DNA of 64,000 bases from contig CABUXJ010000012.1 of the NCBI GenBank assembly GCA_902495455.1, forward strand, positions 1 to 64,000, given 5' to 3'. The notes under the pieces were generated by a model. It saw only the letters and a list, made by a program, of their open reading frames with translations, was not told the DNA's origin and ran no database searches. Position 1 is the stretch's first letter, and each line of letters begins with the position of its first letter. A program made the position numbers and the translations under genes. This document shows positions 24,934 through 34,527 of this stretch, one piece after another. The stretch is from an uncultured Prevotella sp. GTDB taxonomy: Bacteria > Bacteroidota > Bacteroidia > Bacteroidales > Bacteroidaceae.

Positions 24934-26298
24934 TTATTCCGCCAGATACTTCAGCGCGTTCACTGTCAGCGTGATGCGGTTCTGCCGGTATGCGTTTGCG
25001 TCGCCGTTGGCGATGTTCCACTCATATCCGCCCGTGCCGATGAGCACCACGCGGCCGGCCGTTGCCGTGCGTGCGGGGAACTCGACGATGGCCGTCTTGT
25101 TGGAGTCGTCGGTCTCGTGGGCCAGACGTCGGCCGCCGGTCGTGCGCTCCCAGCCTTCGAGTGAATGGTCGGGATAGTCCCAGATGTTCCAGTCGACCTG
25201 AGTGTTCTTCGTCGCGAAGCCCGCGTCGACGAGCCATACGGGAGCGTCCGTCGCTGTCTCCATGCCGCTGAAGATGGGGTGGTCGGGCGTGTCGACCGCA
25301 AATCCGAGCGGCGCGTCGATGATGGCGGCCACGTCACTCTTGTTCTGGGCGTTCGGTTCGCGCTGGTCGATGGCTATCTGATAGACGTCGTTGATATACT
25401 TGCAGGCGTATCGCGAGAGCAGCAGACTGCCGCCACGGGCGTAGTATTCCTTTATTGCGTCGCGCGAATCCCAGCCTTGCGACGGCCAGGTGTCGTCGTC
25501 ACAGTGCCACCAGAGAGCCTTGATCTCCGACGGGTCGAGCTGGACGGCGCCGCTGATGATGTCCTGCATGGATATGTAGCGCGAGCGGGCCACGTTGGCC
25601 AGCATCCACTCTGCGGCGGCACGCTCCTCGTCCTTCAGTCCGCTGACGGTGGCGGCAGTGCCGATGAAGGCCGTCACGGGCATGTCGGAGGCCACGGCTG
25701 AGACGGTGTAAGCCACGCTGAGGCCGTGGTTTGTCACGGTGAAGGTCACCGGCGAGGTGAAGTCGACCGTGCTGCCCGCAGCCGGATCGGCCGTGGCGCC
25801 CTCGCTGAGGACGTATGAGACGGTCAGGCGGGTGACGTCCGTGCCATACGGCATATATACCGTGATGGTGCGGGCGGCGTTGTCGATGGTTCCCTCGTAG
25901 CGCGCTCCGGAGGCATCCGACAGCGTGAACGACCCGAAGGCAGCCTCATAGCAGCGTGCCGTGACGGTGTAGTCGATGTACGTATTGCCGTTAGTGATCT
26001 TATAGACCACGGGCGATGTGAAGTCAACCGTGCTTCCCGACGGTATGTCCGACACCGCACCGGCCGACAGGGTCAGCTCCGGGCGGAGCGCGGTGAGGTC
26101 GGTCCCGGGTGCGAGGCGCACCGTGACGGTCTTGCCGATGTTGTCAATCTCTCCTTCCTCTCCGTTGATGACGAAGCGGGTTATGTAGCAGTCGCCGTCC
26201 ATACGGAGGTCGTTGCCGTCCAGCCCGTCGGTGCATGCGCCCATGAGGAGGGCGAAGAGACAGAGCACGAGGGCCGATAATGATTTGTTCTTTCTCAT
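24934..26298 (-). CDS. Surface glycan-binding lipoprotein (DUF4960-like) of the fructan locus
   Basis: 454 residues with lipobox LMGAC (Cys22). Two Ig-like repeats are visible, at about 38-115 and 120-205, each containing a VDFTSPV.(Y/F)..TN motif. The C-terminal half (about 210-454) is an alpha/beta domain with WWHCDDDTWPSQGW and GGYEWNIANGDANAYRQNRITL that resembles DUF4960, known from surface fructan-binding proteins such as that of the B. thetaiotaomicron levan locus. It directly follows susD, the usual position for an SGBP. Ligand specificity is inferred from context. Confidence 0.8.
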   Translation of the reverse strand: MRKNKSLSALVLCLFALLMGACTDGLDGNDLRMDGDCYITRFVINGEEGEIDNIGKTVTVRLAPGTDLTALRPELTLSAGAVSDIPSGSTVDFTSPVVYKITNGNTYIDYTVTARCYEAAFGSFTLSDASGARYEGTIDNAARTITVYMPYGTDVTRLTVSYVLSEGATADPAAGSTVDFTSPVTFTVTNHGLSVAYTVSAVASDMPVTAFIGTAATVSGLKDEERAAAEWMLANVARSRYISMQDIISGAVQLDPSEIKALWWHCDDDTWPSQGWDSRDAIKEYYARGGSLLLSRYACKYINDVYQIAIDQREPNAQNKSDVAAIIDAPLGFAVDTPDHPIFSGMETATDAPVWLVDAGFATKNTQVDWNIWDYPDHSLEGWERTTGGRRLAHETDDSNKTAIVEFPARTATAGRVVLIGTGGYEWNIANGDANAYRQNRITLTVNALKYLAE

Positions 26299-26329
26299 TG
26301 GATGATTCTTTTTTAGGAGTTAGATGAAC

Positions 26330-28063
26330 CTACTCCCACCCGCAGTTCTGCACATAGATACCGTTGCTGTAGTTGATCTGCTTCTGCGGTACGGGGCAAT
26401 ATTCGTTCTTGTTCTTTGTGAAATAAGCGTCGTTGAGATATGAGCGGCGGTTCTTCTCGCTGCCGTAGTAGGCGTTCATGACCTCGTCGGCCACGCCCCA
26501 GCGCACAAGGTCGAAGAAGCGGCCGCACTCCATGGCCAGTTCCAGACGGCGTTCCGTACGCACGGCCCGGCGCGCTTCGTCCACATTCCACGCTGTGTTG
26601 TACGTTCCTATCTTGTATTTCGCCGGATAGTCGAAGATGAGCGTGGTGCTCTGTGCGGCACGCCGGCGCAGCGAGTTGACGATGCTGCGGGCGTCCTCCA
26701 GATTGCCGCCGGTCTCGCCGAGCGCGGCCAGTTCCACTTCGGCCTCGGCACGCATCAGGAGCACGTCGGCATAGCGCAGCACAATCCAGTTCTTGGAGTT
26801 GGCGTAGAACGGGCCGTTCTTCTTCAGGCAGTCGCACTCCTTGTCCACGTTCTCCTTCATCGAGGCATAATAGCCGTAGATCTGCGGCGCGCGGGCCCAC
26901 GCCTCGGTATAGTCGACGTTGACATTATACTTATATGGGAAGCCCGGCATGGCCACGGTGTGGAAAAGACGCGGGTCGACGTTGTCGCTTGCGGCGTCAT
27001 AGTTCTCCGCATTGGCGTTGGCGGCGGGCAGTCCGTCGATGTCCGTCTTGAAGGCGTTGACGAGATTCTGGCTCGGCTTGTTGAAGTCGCAGCAGCCGAT
27101 GCCCTGCGGCGCGGTCAGCTCGTAAGCGAAGTTGAGATTGCCGTATTTGGTGCCGTCGTCCTGCGAATACTGTATCGCCCAGACCGACTCGCGGCCGTTC
27201 TCATACGTTCCGGGGAGGAAGTTGAAGGCAAAGTCGTCCTCCAGCGTGTTGCCGTTGGCGGCGTAGATGTCCGCCGCGGTCAGCTCGATGACCTTCTTCA
27301 GGTCGGCGGCGTTCATCGACGTTATCTCATTTGTCCGCACGTCGTCCTGCCGGTAAGCCTTGAAGAGATAGGTCTTGGCCAGATAGGCGGCCGCTGCGGC
27401 GCGCGTGGGACGGCCCTTGTCGGTCGGCTGCGTCTCGGGAAGATTGTCGTAGGCGTACTGGAAGTCGTCGGCAATCTTCTGCCACAGCTCGTCGTTGGTG
27501 TAGACACGGTTTGATATCCGGCGGTAGGCCTCGGTGTTCTCCTCGACGGTTTCGTCGATGACGGGGACATACTTATACAGTTCCTTGAGCTTGAACATGA
27601 AGTGGCCGCGGATGAACCGCATTTCGGCCGTGCGCTCCTTCTTCTTCGGAAATTCCTCTTCGGTCACGCCGGCGAGGCTCCGCAGGGCGTCGTTGGCGCG
27701 GTTGACGCCGCAATAGAGGCGGTACCAGAGGTCGTCGAAGACCCACAGGTCGGTCGTCAGTCCGCGAGCAATCTCGGCGTAATACATGTGTGAGCCGTCC
27801 TCGGTGTTGGCTCCGCCCTTGTAGGCGTCATCCGAACGGACGTTGCCCAGCTGCCACAGCTGGAACGAACTGTTCATGTCCTCGCCCGTGACCATGTAGG
27901 CGTAGGCCGAGACGACCATGCTCTCGATGTTCTCCGGAGTGTAGACCTGCTCGTTGTCGAGTATTCCTTTCGGCTTTGAGGAGTCGAGGAAGTCGTCGCA
28001 CCCCGTCAGCGACAGGGCCATTGAGCCAAGCATCAGCGATGCTATGATATATCTTGCTTTCAT
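26330..28063 (-). CDS. susD: SusD-like nutrient-binding lipoprotein
   Basis: 577 residues. Lipobox SLTGC (Cys22) followed by DDFLDSSKPKGIL, then TPENIESMVVSAYAYMVTG and LWVFDDLWYRLYCGVNRANDAL, the SusD/RagB helix motifs. The C-terminal half has FFDLVRWG, typical of the family. SusD proteins form the lid of the SusC channel and capture oligosaccharides. It lies 36 nt after susC, as expected for a pair. The neighbouring GH32 enzymes suggest fructan as the ligand. Confidence 0.95.
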   Translation of the reverse strand: MKARYIIASLMLGSMALSLTGCDDFLDSSKPKGILDNEQVYTPENIESMVVSAYAYMVTGEDMNSSFQLWQLGNVRSDDAYKGGANTEDGSHMYYAEIARGLTTDLWVFDDLWYRLYCGVNRANDALRSLAGVTEEEFPKKKERTAEMRFIRGHFMFKLKELYKYVPVIDETVEENTEAYRRISNRVYTNDELWQKIADDFQYAYDNLPETQPTDKGRPTRAAAAAYLAKTYLFKAYRQDDVRTNEITSMNAADLKKVIELTAADIYAANGNTLEDDFAFNFLPGTYENGRESVWAIQYSQDDGTKYGNLNFAYELTAPQGIGCCDFNKPSQNLVNAFKTDIDGLPAANANAENYDAASDNVDPRLFHTVAMPGFPYKYNVNVDYTEAWARAPQIYGYYASMKENVDKECDCLKKNGPFYANSKNWIVLRYADVLLMRAEAEVELAALGETGGNLEDARSIVNSLRRRAAQSTTLIFDYPAKYKIGTYNTAWNVDEARRAVRTERRLELAMECGRFFDLVRWGVADEVMNAYYGSEKNRRSYLNDAYFTKNKNEYCPVPQKQINYSNGIYVQNCGWE

Positions 28064-28098
28064 ACGATGAATGTCTGTTGATTGGTTATGACTGAGGT

Positions 28099-31000
28099 TC
28101 AGAAGCCCACGTTGATGCCGAACGTGATGTTGAGCGGTATGGGATAGCCCGTCGTGGGGTTCTCCGGGTCCATTCCCGTGAACTTGCTGCTCTTGATGGT
28201 CAGCAGGTTTTGGGTGCTGAGATAGATGCGCAGGTTCTGCATGGCGGCCGCCTTCGCAATCTTTTCAGGGAAGGTGTAGCCCAGCTGGAGCATGCGCAGT
28301 TTGAGATAGGAGCCGTTCTCGATGAAGTAGGTGGAGAAGCGGGCTTCGTTGTTCAGGTCCGACATGCTCACGGCGGGGATGTCGGAACCGGGATTCTGAG
28401 GTGACCAGGCACCGAGCAGGCGGGTCGTGCGGTTGGCGTTCATGTCGCCGAGCGACCAGAAGTCGGAGTTCTTCTTGATGTCGCTCACGTCCACGTCGGC
28501 CCCCTGGACGCCCTGCCAGAACATGGTGAAGTCGAATCCGCGGAAGCGCAGGGTGACGTTGAGTCCGTAGGTGAAGTCGGGATTGGGGTCGCCGATCCAC
28601 GTGCGGTCGTCAGTGTCGATGACGCCGTCGCCGTTGACGTCGCGGTAGCGTATGCGTCCGAGGCCGGGCTGGCCGATGCGCACGTCATAGAGGGCCATGT
28701 AGTTGTCGACCTCCTCCTGCGTGCGGAATAGTCCGTCGGCCACGTAGCCGGCATAGCGGTTGATGGAGTTGCCGATGATGTTCATTGCGCCGTTGCCTCC
28801 GAAGTCGCCCGTCGAAGCCACGTCGTCGGGCACGAAGAGCACTTTATTGCGGTTGAGCGAGAGGTTTCCGTTGATGTCGTAGGACAGTCCGTAGGCGGTC
28901 GTGTGGCGGTAGCCGAGATTAAGCTCAAATCCCTTGTTGCTCATGCGGCCCACGTTGCGCCACTGGCCGCCGCCCTCGCCGATGACGGCGATATAGGACG
29001 GCTTGATGAGAATATCCTTCGTGCGCTTGTCGTAGTATTCGAAACTGCCGTAGAGGTCGCCGCCGAAGAGCTGAAAGTCGACACCCACGTTGGTCTGCGT
29101 CGTCGTCTCCCACTTCAGGTCGTCGTTCCTGAGCTGCGTGCGGCGGAAGCCCGAGGGGAGCTGTGAGCCGCCGTTGGAGCCGGTGATGTCGTATGAAGTG
29201 CCGTAGGTCGGGGCGTCGCCCGTACCGTAGTTGGCGTCGTAGATGGAGTAGCGGGCCGTGTTGTCAATCGACTGATTACCGGTTTGTCCCCATGCGGCGC
29301 GCAGTTTCAGGTCGCTGACGACGCTGCTGATGCCCTTCATGAAGCCCTCTTCGCTGAGGCGCCAGCCGAGCGAGAACGCCGGGAACGTACCCCAGCGGTT
29401 GTTCTGGCCGAAGCGTGACGAGCCGTCGCGGCGTATGGTGAACGAAGCCAGATAGCGGTCGGCGTAGGAGTAGTTGACCTTGCCGAAGAACGAGGCTAAC
29501 GAGTATGTGCCGGCACCGCCGCCGGCGATTGACTGTCCCGTGCCGGCGCCGGGATACATATAATCGGTGGAGATGATGGCGAAGTCCTCGCGGTAGGCCG
29601 AAAGGTTAATGTCGTCCTCACGGTTGAGCTCCGTTCCGGCCATGACGTCGAGCTTGTGGCGGCCGAGTGTCACGTTGTAGGTGGCGATGGCGTTCCACAT
29701 CCACTTCGTCCAGTGCTCCTGTCCCATGTAGACGGCACTGAGGTCGTCGTTGAGGAAACCGTTGGTGTAGGGCAGCGTGTAGCTCATGGCCAGCTTCTGG
29801 GCGTAGTCGAGGCCGAAGGTGCTGCGGAGGTTGAGGCCCTTCAGCGGGTTGATGTTGACGTGGGCGTCGCCGAAGAGTCGCCAGTAGGTATATCTGTTGT
29901 CCTTGTTGTATTCGTTGACGCGTACGACGTTCTGACGGTCGGGCATGGTCGTGCTCGGGCCGCCCCATCCCTTGCCGTCGACGGTGTGGACGGGAATCAT
30001 CGGCAGCGAGATCATCGCGTCGTTGATTATGCCGCCCGGAGCCTGCACTTCGCTTGTGCGGTTGACGGTGAAGTTCTCGCCGACGGTGACGATGTCGCCG
30101 ATGAGCTTGTACTCGGAGTTCATGCGGGCCGAGATGCGGTCGAACGAGCTGTGCTTTATCAGACCGTCGTTCTTGTAGTAACCCAAAGAGAAGAAATAGC
30201 TGCCGCGGTCCGTGCCGTTGGTCATGGAGAGGTTATACTGCTGTATGACACCCGTCCGCGTGACCTCGTCAAACCAGTCCGTGCCGGCCGACGTGGCGAT
30301 GGTGTTGTCCTTATCGAGATATTTCGGCAGCGACATGGAGTGAAGCACGGGATAGCCCGAGGCGTCATAGCCCCAGTCGTAACGATAACCGATGGGGTTG
30401 GAGTTGGGGTTCGTGCCCGAGTTGGTATATGCCGTCCAGAGCGTGCGGCCATACTGCTCGGTGTTCATCATGTCGAGCTTTGTCTGGAAGAGCGAGACCG
30501 ACACGGAAGCGTCGAAGTTGACGGCCAGCCGTCCGGCCTTGCCGCGCTTTGTCGTGATGATGATGACACCGTTGGCCGCGCGCGAACCGTAGATGCTGGC
30601 CGACGAAGCGTCCTTGAGCACCTGGATGGACTCGATGTCGCTTCCGTTGAGCTCGTGCATGCCCGACTGCGACGGAACGCCGTCGATGATGTAGAGCGGA
30701 TCGTTGTTGTTCATCGTGCCGATACCGCGGATGCGCACGGTGGCCGCACCGCTCGGATTGCCGTCAGCCGTGACATACATTCCCGGCACGCGGCCCTGAA
30801 GGGCCTTCACGGGATTGTTTTCGCCCTCCTTCATCATCTCGTCGACCGAGACCACGGAGACGGCACCGGTCAGGTCGGCCTTGCGCTGGGTCATGTAACC
30901 CGTCACGACGACCTCGTTCATCATGCGGCTGTCGTCCTCCATCGTGACGTCGAGCCTCGGGGCGGCCTTGACCGTCACCGTCTTCATACCTATATAAGAT

Positions 31001-31224
31001 ATGACGAGCGTGGCGCCACTGCTGGCTTTCATGTGGAAATTGCCGTCGTAGTCGGTCACCGTGCCCGTTCCTCCGTCGCTCTCGTTGCGCACGGTGGCTC
31101 CGATGACACCCTCTCCGTCGGCGGTCTTCACCGTTCCGGTCACGTCGATTTGCTGCGCAAGGGCCGTCAGTGAGCCCGTGAGCAGGACAATCGTGCAAAA
31201 CAGGATTCTCTTGATCTTTTCCAT
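28099..31224 (-). CDS. susC: SusC-like TonB-dependent outer membrane transporter
   Basis: 1041 residues. The signal peptide (to ALAQQ) is followed by a carboxypeptidase-D-like domain at about 22-105, a plug starting MNEVVVTGYMTQRKADLTGA, the SusC/RagA motif DPLYIIDGVPSQSGMHELNGSDIES, and a 22-strand barrel ending LNITFGINVGF. It imports oligosaccharides with SusD using TonB energy. First gene of the block, with promoter TAACTTTG at 31288 and the shared 56-bp element upstream. No separate N-terminal STN domain is seen, which fits regulation by an HTCS rather than an anti-sigma factor. Confidence 0.96.
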   Translation of the reverse strand: MEKIKRILFCTIVLLTGSLTALAQQIDVTGTVKTADGEGVIGATVRNESDGGTGTVTDYDGNFHMKASSGATLVISYIGMKTVTVKAAPRLDVTMEDDSRMMNEVVVTGYMTQRKADLTGAVSVVSVDEMMKEGENNPVKALQGRVPGMYVTADGNPSGAATVRIRGIGTMNNNDPLYIIDGVPSQSGMHELNGSDIESIQVLKDASSASIYGSRAANGVIIITTKRGKAGRLAVNFDASVSVSLFQTKLDMMNTEQYGRTLWTAYTNSGTNPNSNPIGYRYDWGYDASGYPVLHSMSLPKYLDKDNTIATSAGTDWFDEVTRTGVIQQYNLSMTNGTDRGSYFFSLGYYKNDGLIKHSSFDRISARMNSEYKLIGDIVTVGENFTVNRTSEVQAPGGIINDAMISLPMIPVHTVDGKGWGGPSTTMPDRQNVVRVNEYNKDNRYTYWRLFGDAHVNINPLKGLNLRSTFGLDYAQKLAMSYTLPYTNGFLNDDLSAVYMGQEHWTKWMWNAIATYNVTLGRHKLDVMAGTELNREDDINLSAYREDFAIISTDYMYPGAGTGQSIAGGGAGTYSLASFFGKVNYSYADRYLASFTIRRDGSSRFGQNNRWGTFPAFSLGWRLSEEGFMKGISSVVSDLKLRAAWGQTGNQSIDNTARYSIYDANYGTGDAPTYGTSYDITGSNGGSQLPSGFRRTQLRNDDLKWETTTQTNVGVDFQLFGGDLYGSFEYYDKRTKDILIKPSYIAVIGEGGGQWRNVGRMSNKGFELNLGYRHTTAYGLSYDINGNLSLNRNKVLFVPDDVASTGDFGGNGAMNIIGNSINRYAGYVADGLFRTQEEVDNYMALYDVRIGQPGLGRIRYRDVNGDGVIDTDDRTWIGDPNPDFTYGLNVTLRFRGFDFTMFWQGVQGADVDVSDIKKNSDFWSLGDMNANRTTRLLGAWSPQNPGSDIPAVSMSDLNNEARFSTYFIENGSYLKLRMLQLGYTFPEKIAKAAAMQNLRIYLSTQNLLTIKSSKFTGMDPENPTTGYPIPLNITFGINVGF

Positions 31225-31280
31225 TGTTTGCTGTTTTTGGGGTTAGTTGTTTCTGTTAATAGTAATAAAAAAATCTGCCG

Positions 31281-31288
31281 CAAAGTTA
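31281..31288 (-). promoter_or_regulatory. -7 box of susC
   Basis: TAACTTTG on the minus strand, 56 nt before the susC ATG, with the 56-bp element 20 nt further upstream. Confidence 0.7.
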
Positions 31289-31307
31289 TCGTGAACCGGC
31301 CCGCAAA

Positions 31308-31363
31308 GATAAAAAATATATTTCAGATGATAAAAGAAATCGTTCATGTAACATTTTTAATGC
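31308..31363 (-). promoter_or_regulatory. Shared 56-bp upstream element, copy 2 (candidate HTCS operator)
   Basis: Almost identical to 22508-22563. In this copy AAATCGTTCA (31338-31347) also forms an inverted repeat with TGAACGATTT (31369-31378), just beyond the shared part. Confidence 0.75.
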
Positions 31364-31412
31364 TTTTTGAACGATTTTTGGGATGCTTCGGCGGAACGCT
31401 GCTGATGCAAAT

Positions 31413-31465
31413 GGATTTATTACAAGGCCCGTGTAACAACGTTACACGGGCCTTGTAATAAATCC
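31413..31465. repeat. 25-bp perfect inverted repeat
   Basis: Arms GGATTTATTACAAGGCCCG... (31413-31437) and their complement (31441-31465) with a 3-nt loop AAC. It lies upstream of the susC promoter and could end read-through from the HTCS gene. Confidence 0.85.
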
Positions 31466-31518
31466 GTTGCCTCATCCCTGATGTTATGTCGGGGCATGTG
31501 AGGTGGCGGAAAAGTGAA

Positions 31519-31630
31519 GGTGTTGCCGAAGCACACTGTAGGGACAAATTCTTGTATCTGTCCGCCAAACAAATACATTATAGGCGGACAGATACAAGAA
31601 TTTGTCCCTACAGTGTGCTTCGGCAACACC
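31519..31630. repeat. 48-bp perfect inverted repeat after the HTCS gene
   Basis: Arms 31519-31566 and 31583-31630 are perfectly complementary (GGTGTTGCCGAAGCACACTG at the outer end), with a 16-nt A/T-rich loop. The right arm ends in the first base of the HTCS stop codon. It would isolate the regulator transcript from the susC promoter. Confidence 0.88.
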
Positions 31631-34527
31631 TATCTGTCATTAGGTGTATGCCCGAAATGCTCCTTATAGCATTTTATGAAATACGATGGCGATGAGAATC
31701 CCACTTCGTAGGCCACCTCCGACACCGTCTTGCCGCCTTCGCGCAGCAACTCCTCGGCACGGCTGAGACGGCTCAGGCGGATCAGTTCGACGGGCGTCGC
31801 TCCGGTCATGGCCTTCACCTTGCGGTAGAGCTGGACGCGGCTGAGGCTCATTTCGGCGCTGATGGTCTCGACGTTGAGGTCAGAGTCGGATATGTTTGCG
31901 GCAATGAAGTCGCGCAGACGGGTCATGAAACGGCTGTCGGCGGCATTGAGTGTAGGCGCCGCACCGCTGCAGCATCCGTCGGCCGGGGGATTGTCGAAAA
32001 TGTCGTTGCTGTCGGCAATCCTGTTCTTCTCATTACTCCCATTATTCTCATGTCTCCTATTCTTCTCATCATTATAAACCCCGGCGAAGAGTTCTCTCAG
32101 CCTCCTACGGCTTTCGAGCAGGTTCTCCACCCGCGAGATGAGCACCTTGCCGCTGAAGGGCTTGGTTATGTAAGCGTCGGCACCGCAGTCGTAGCCCTCG
32201 GCGCGTTGCTCTTCGAGCGTGCGGGCCGTGAGCATGAGGACGGGAATATGGCTCGTGGCCGTCTCGCCCTTCACGCGCCGGCACATCTCCAATCCGTCCA
32301 TGACGGGCATCATGACGTCGCTGACAATCAGATCGGGAACGCGCTCCACGGCCATGCGGAGACCCTCGCTGCCGTCGGCGGCCGATATTATGGCATATCT
32401 GTCGCTGAGCAGGGATGATATGTATGTGCGTATGTCGTCGCTGTCGTCCACGACAAGCACCAGCGGACGGTTGTCGGAAGACTCGGCCGTGGTGGAAGTC
32501 AGAGACTGCGGGTCGGCCGTGGCGGCCGAATCGGAACCTGACGAAGGCGTGGCGGAGTCCCCGTCGCTCCCATCATTCCCATTCTTCCCATTCTTCCCAT
32601 TCTTCCCATCACTCTCATTACTCCCATCTCTCCGGTCATTCTCACCCTTTTTATCCTCAATCTCGGCCGGCAGCAGCACCGTGAACGTTGCGCCGTGGCC
32701 CGGCTCGCTCTCCACCGTGACCCGTCCGCCCATCATTTCGGCAAACGCCTTGACTAAAGCGAGGCCTATGCCCGTTCCGTCGGCGGCACTGCTGTTGACC
32801 ATGAAGAAGCGGTCGAAGATGTTCTGCTGCTTGTCGCGCGGTATGCCCTCGCCCGTGTCACTGACGCTCAGGGCCACCATACCGAGACTGTCGTCCGACG
32901 TTACGGTCAGCGTCACCGTGCCGCCGCGGCGGGTGTGCTTGATGGCGTTGCTCAGAAGGTTGTAGCAGATGCGCTCCACCTTATACATATCCGTCACCAC
33001 TTCGATGCCGTCGGCCGTGCGGCAGCACAGCTCTATGCCCTTGCTCTCGGCCACGGGACGGAAACAGTCGGCCCACACGCGGGCCTGTTCGGATAGCCGG
33101 AAGCGTGTGACCATGAGCTCCATCTTGCCGTTCTGCAGCTTGCGGAAGTCGAGAATCTCGCCTATCAGCCTGAGCAGCACACGGGCGTTGCGGCTCACTA
33201 TCTCCAAACGGTCGCGCTGCCGCGGGGTGAGGTTGTCGTCGCCGAGCATCTGTTCCACCGGATCGGCGATGAGCGTGAGCGGCGTGCGGAACTCGTGGCT
33301 CATGTTGGTGAAGAACACGAGCTTTGCGTTGGCTGCCTCTTCGGCCATGCGCCGCCGCATGAGCATGGCCCGGTAGGCCATGATGAAGAAAATGATGAGT
33401 AAAATAACGATTATAACGGACAACAGAAGATAGACCTTCTGATGGTTATATTGTGCTAAATAAGTGTCTATCTTGGCGTGAAGAGTGTCGAGATATTCGT
33501 TCTGCCGGGCCATCTCTTCAGCCTGCATCAGCATAACACCGGCATTGTCGCGGGTGACGAGCGCCGCCCGCAGTGTGTTTTCTTTGTTGTACGGCCGTCC
33601 TTCGAGGATGTTCATGGCCAGCTCCATCACTTTGTCGCCGCCCGTGGGATAGATGCACGAGACGGTCAGCGTGCCGTCCTGAACGCGGGCTATGCCACCG
33701 TCGGCACCGGGCAGGGCGTCCACACCTGCGAACAGCGTGCCGTCGACATCGGCTCCATAGCCTTTCATTGTCTCGTATGCTCCCACGGCCATGCGGTCAT
33801 TATGACCGAAGACGCAGTCTATCTGACGGTCCGTGTCCTTGCGCATCACCGCGTCCATTGTCTCGCTGCCGCTGTCCTGAAGCCAGTTGCCCGAGGGCGA
33901 GGCGATGATGTGGATGTCTGGATAGCGACTCAGCACGTCGGTGAAGCCGCGGTGACGCTCCACGGCCGGCGACGAACCGTCAAGTCCCTGTATTTCGACC
34001 ACCGTGCCGCGACCGCCAAGCCGTGTGGCGACGAACTCTCCGATGCTGCGGCCTATCTCCACGTTGTCGGCTCCGATGAACGCCGTATATTTCCCTGAAT
34101 CGGTCTTGCGGTCGAGCAATATCACGGGTATGCCGCTGTCGTAAGCCCGGTCAACGGCCTCGGAAATGCTGGTCATCGAGTTGGGCGAGACGATGAGGAG
34201 GTCCACGCCATCGTCGATGAAGCTGTCGATCTGCGCCCTCTGCACCGTATCGTTGTCGTCGGCCGACACCACGCGGATGTCAACGTTGTCATACAGATAA
34301 GTGGCCGTGCGCAGTTCCTCGTTGAGCTTGGCCCGCCACGAGTCCTCGCTGCATTGCGCCACGCCGATGGTGTAGCGGCGCGGCGAACCGCACGATGACA
34401 CAATGAGGCACATCGTGAACATCATCCAAAGCCCTGCGGCCGCTGTCCGGCTCATTATATGCCCGAACAGCTGTCCTGCGACTGCCATTCCGTGGCGCCG
34501 TCGCCCTCCTTCCTGTCGCGGTTTCAT
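31630..34527 (-). CDS. Hybrid two-component regulator with periplasmic sugar-binding domain
   Basis: 965 residues. The N-terminus has a hydrophobic leader (to SSCGSP), then a type I periplasmic-binding domain at about 50-335 (YTIGVAQCSEDSWRAKLNEE; VFGHNDRMAVGAYETMKGYG), one transmembrane helix near 372-396, HisKA with MSHEFRTPLTL (His411), HATPase, a receiver with Asp737 in IVSDVMMPVMDG, and an AraC helix-turn-helix at about 865-965. The layout matches the fructose-sensing BT1754-type HTCS. Two linkers are unusual: KNGKNGKNGNDGSDG (32574-32634) and NDEKNRRHENNGSNEKNR (32030-32075) are translated family C repeats. It overlaps sufE by ATGA. Confidence 0.95.
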   Translation of the reverse strand: MKPRQEGGRRRHGMAVAGQLFGHIMSRTAAAGLWMMFTMCLIVSSCGSPRRYTIGVAQCSEDSWRAKLNEELRTATYLYDNVDIRVVSADDNDTVQRAQIDSFIDDGVDLLIVSPNSMTSISEAVDRAYDSGIPVILLDRKTDSGKYTAFIGADNVEIGRSIGEFVATRLGGRGTVVEIQGLDGSSPAVERHRGFTDVLSRYPDIHIIASPSGNWLQDSGSETMDAVMRKDTDRQIDCVFGHNDRMAVGAYETMKGYGADVDGTLFAGVDALPGADGGIARVQDGTLTVSCIYPTGGDKVMELAMNILEGRPYNKENTLRAALVTRDNAGVMLMQAEEMARQNEYLDTLHAKIDTYLAQYNHQKVYLLLSVIIVILLIIFFIMAYRAMLMRRRMAEEAANAKLVFFTNMSHEFRTPLTLIADPVEQMLGDDNLTPRQRDRLEIVSRNARVLLRLIGEILDFRKLQNGKMELMVTRFRLSEQARVWADCFRPVAESKGIELCCRTADGIEVVTDMYKVERICYNLLSNAIKHTRRGGTVTLTVTSDDSLGMVALSVSDTGEGIPRDKQQNIFDRFFMVNSSAADGTGIGLALVKAFAEMMGGRVTVESEPGHGATFTVLLPAEIEDKKGENDRRDGSNESDGKNGKNGKNGNDGSDGDSATPSSGSDSAATADPQSLTSTTAESSDNRPLVLVVDDSDDIRTYISSLLSDRYAIISAADGSEGLRMAVERVPDLIVSDVMMPVMDGLEMCRRVKGETATSHIPVLMLTARTLEEQRAEGYDCGADAYITKPFSGKVLISRVENLLESRRRLRELFAGVYNDEKNRRHENNGSNEKNRIADSNDIFDNPPADGCCSGAAPTLNAADSRFMTRLRDFIAANISDSDLNVETISAEMSLSRVQLYRKVKAMTGATPVELIRLSRLSRAEELLREGGKTVSEVAYEVGFSSPSYFIKCYKEHFGHTPNDR

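Noticed and set aside
29656..31173. 505-residue plus-strand open frame
   Set aside because: It is antisense to susC, whose family match is unambiguous. The frame is Val/Arg/His-rich, as expected from a GC-rich antisense shadow, and no ribosome-binding site is seen.
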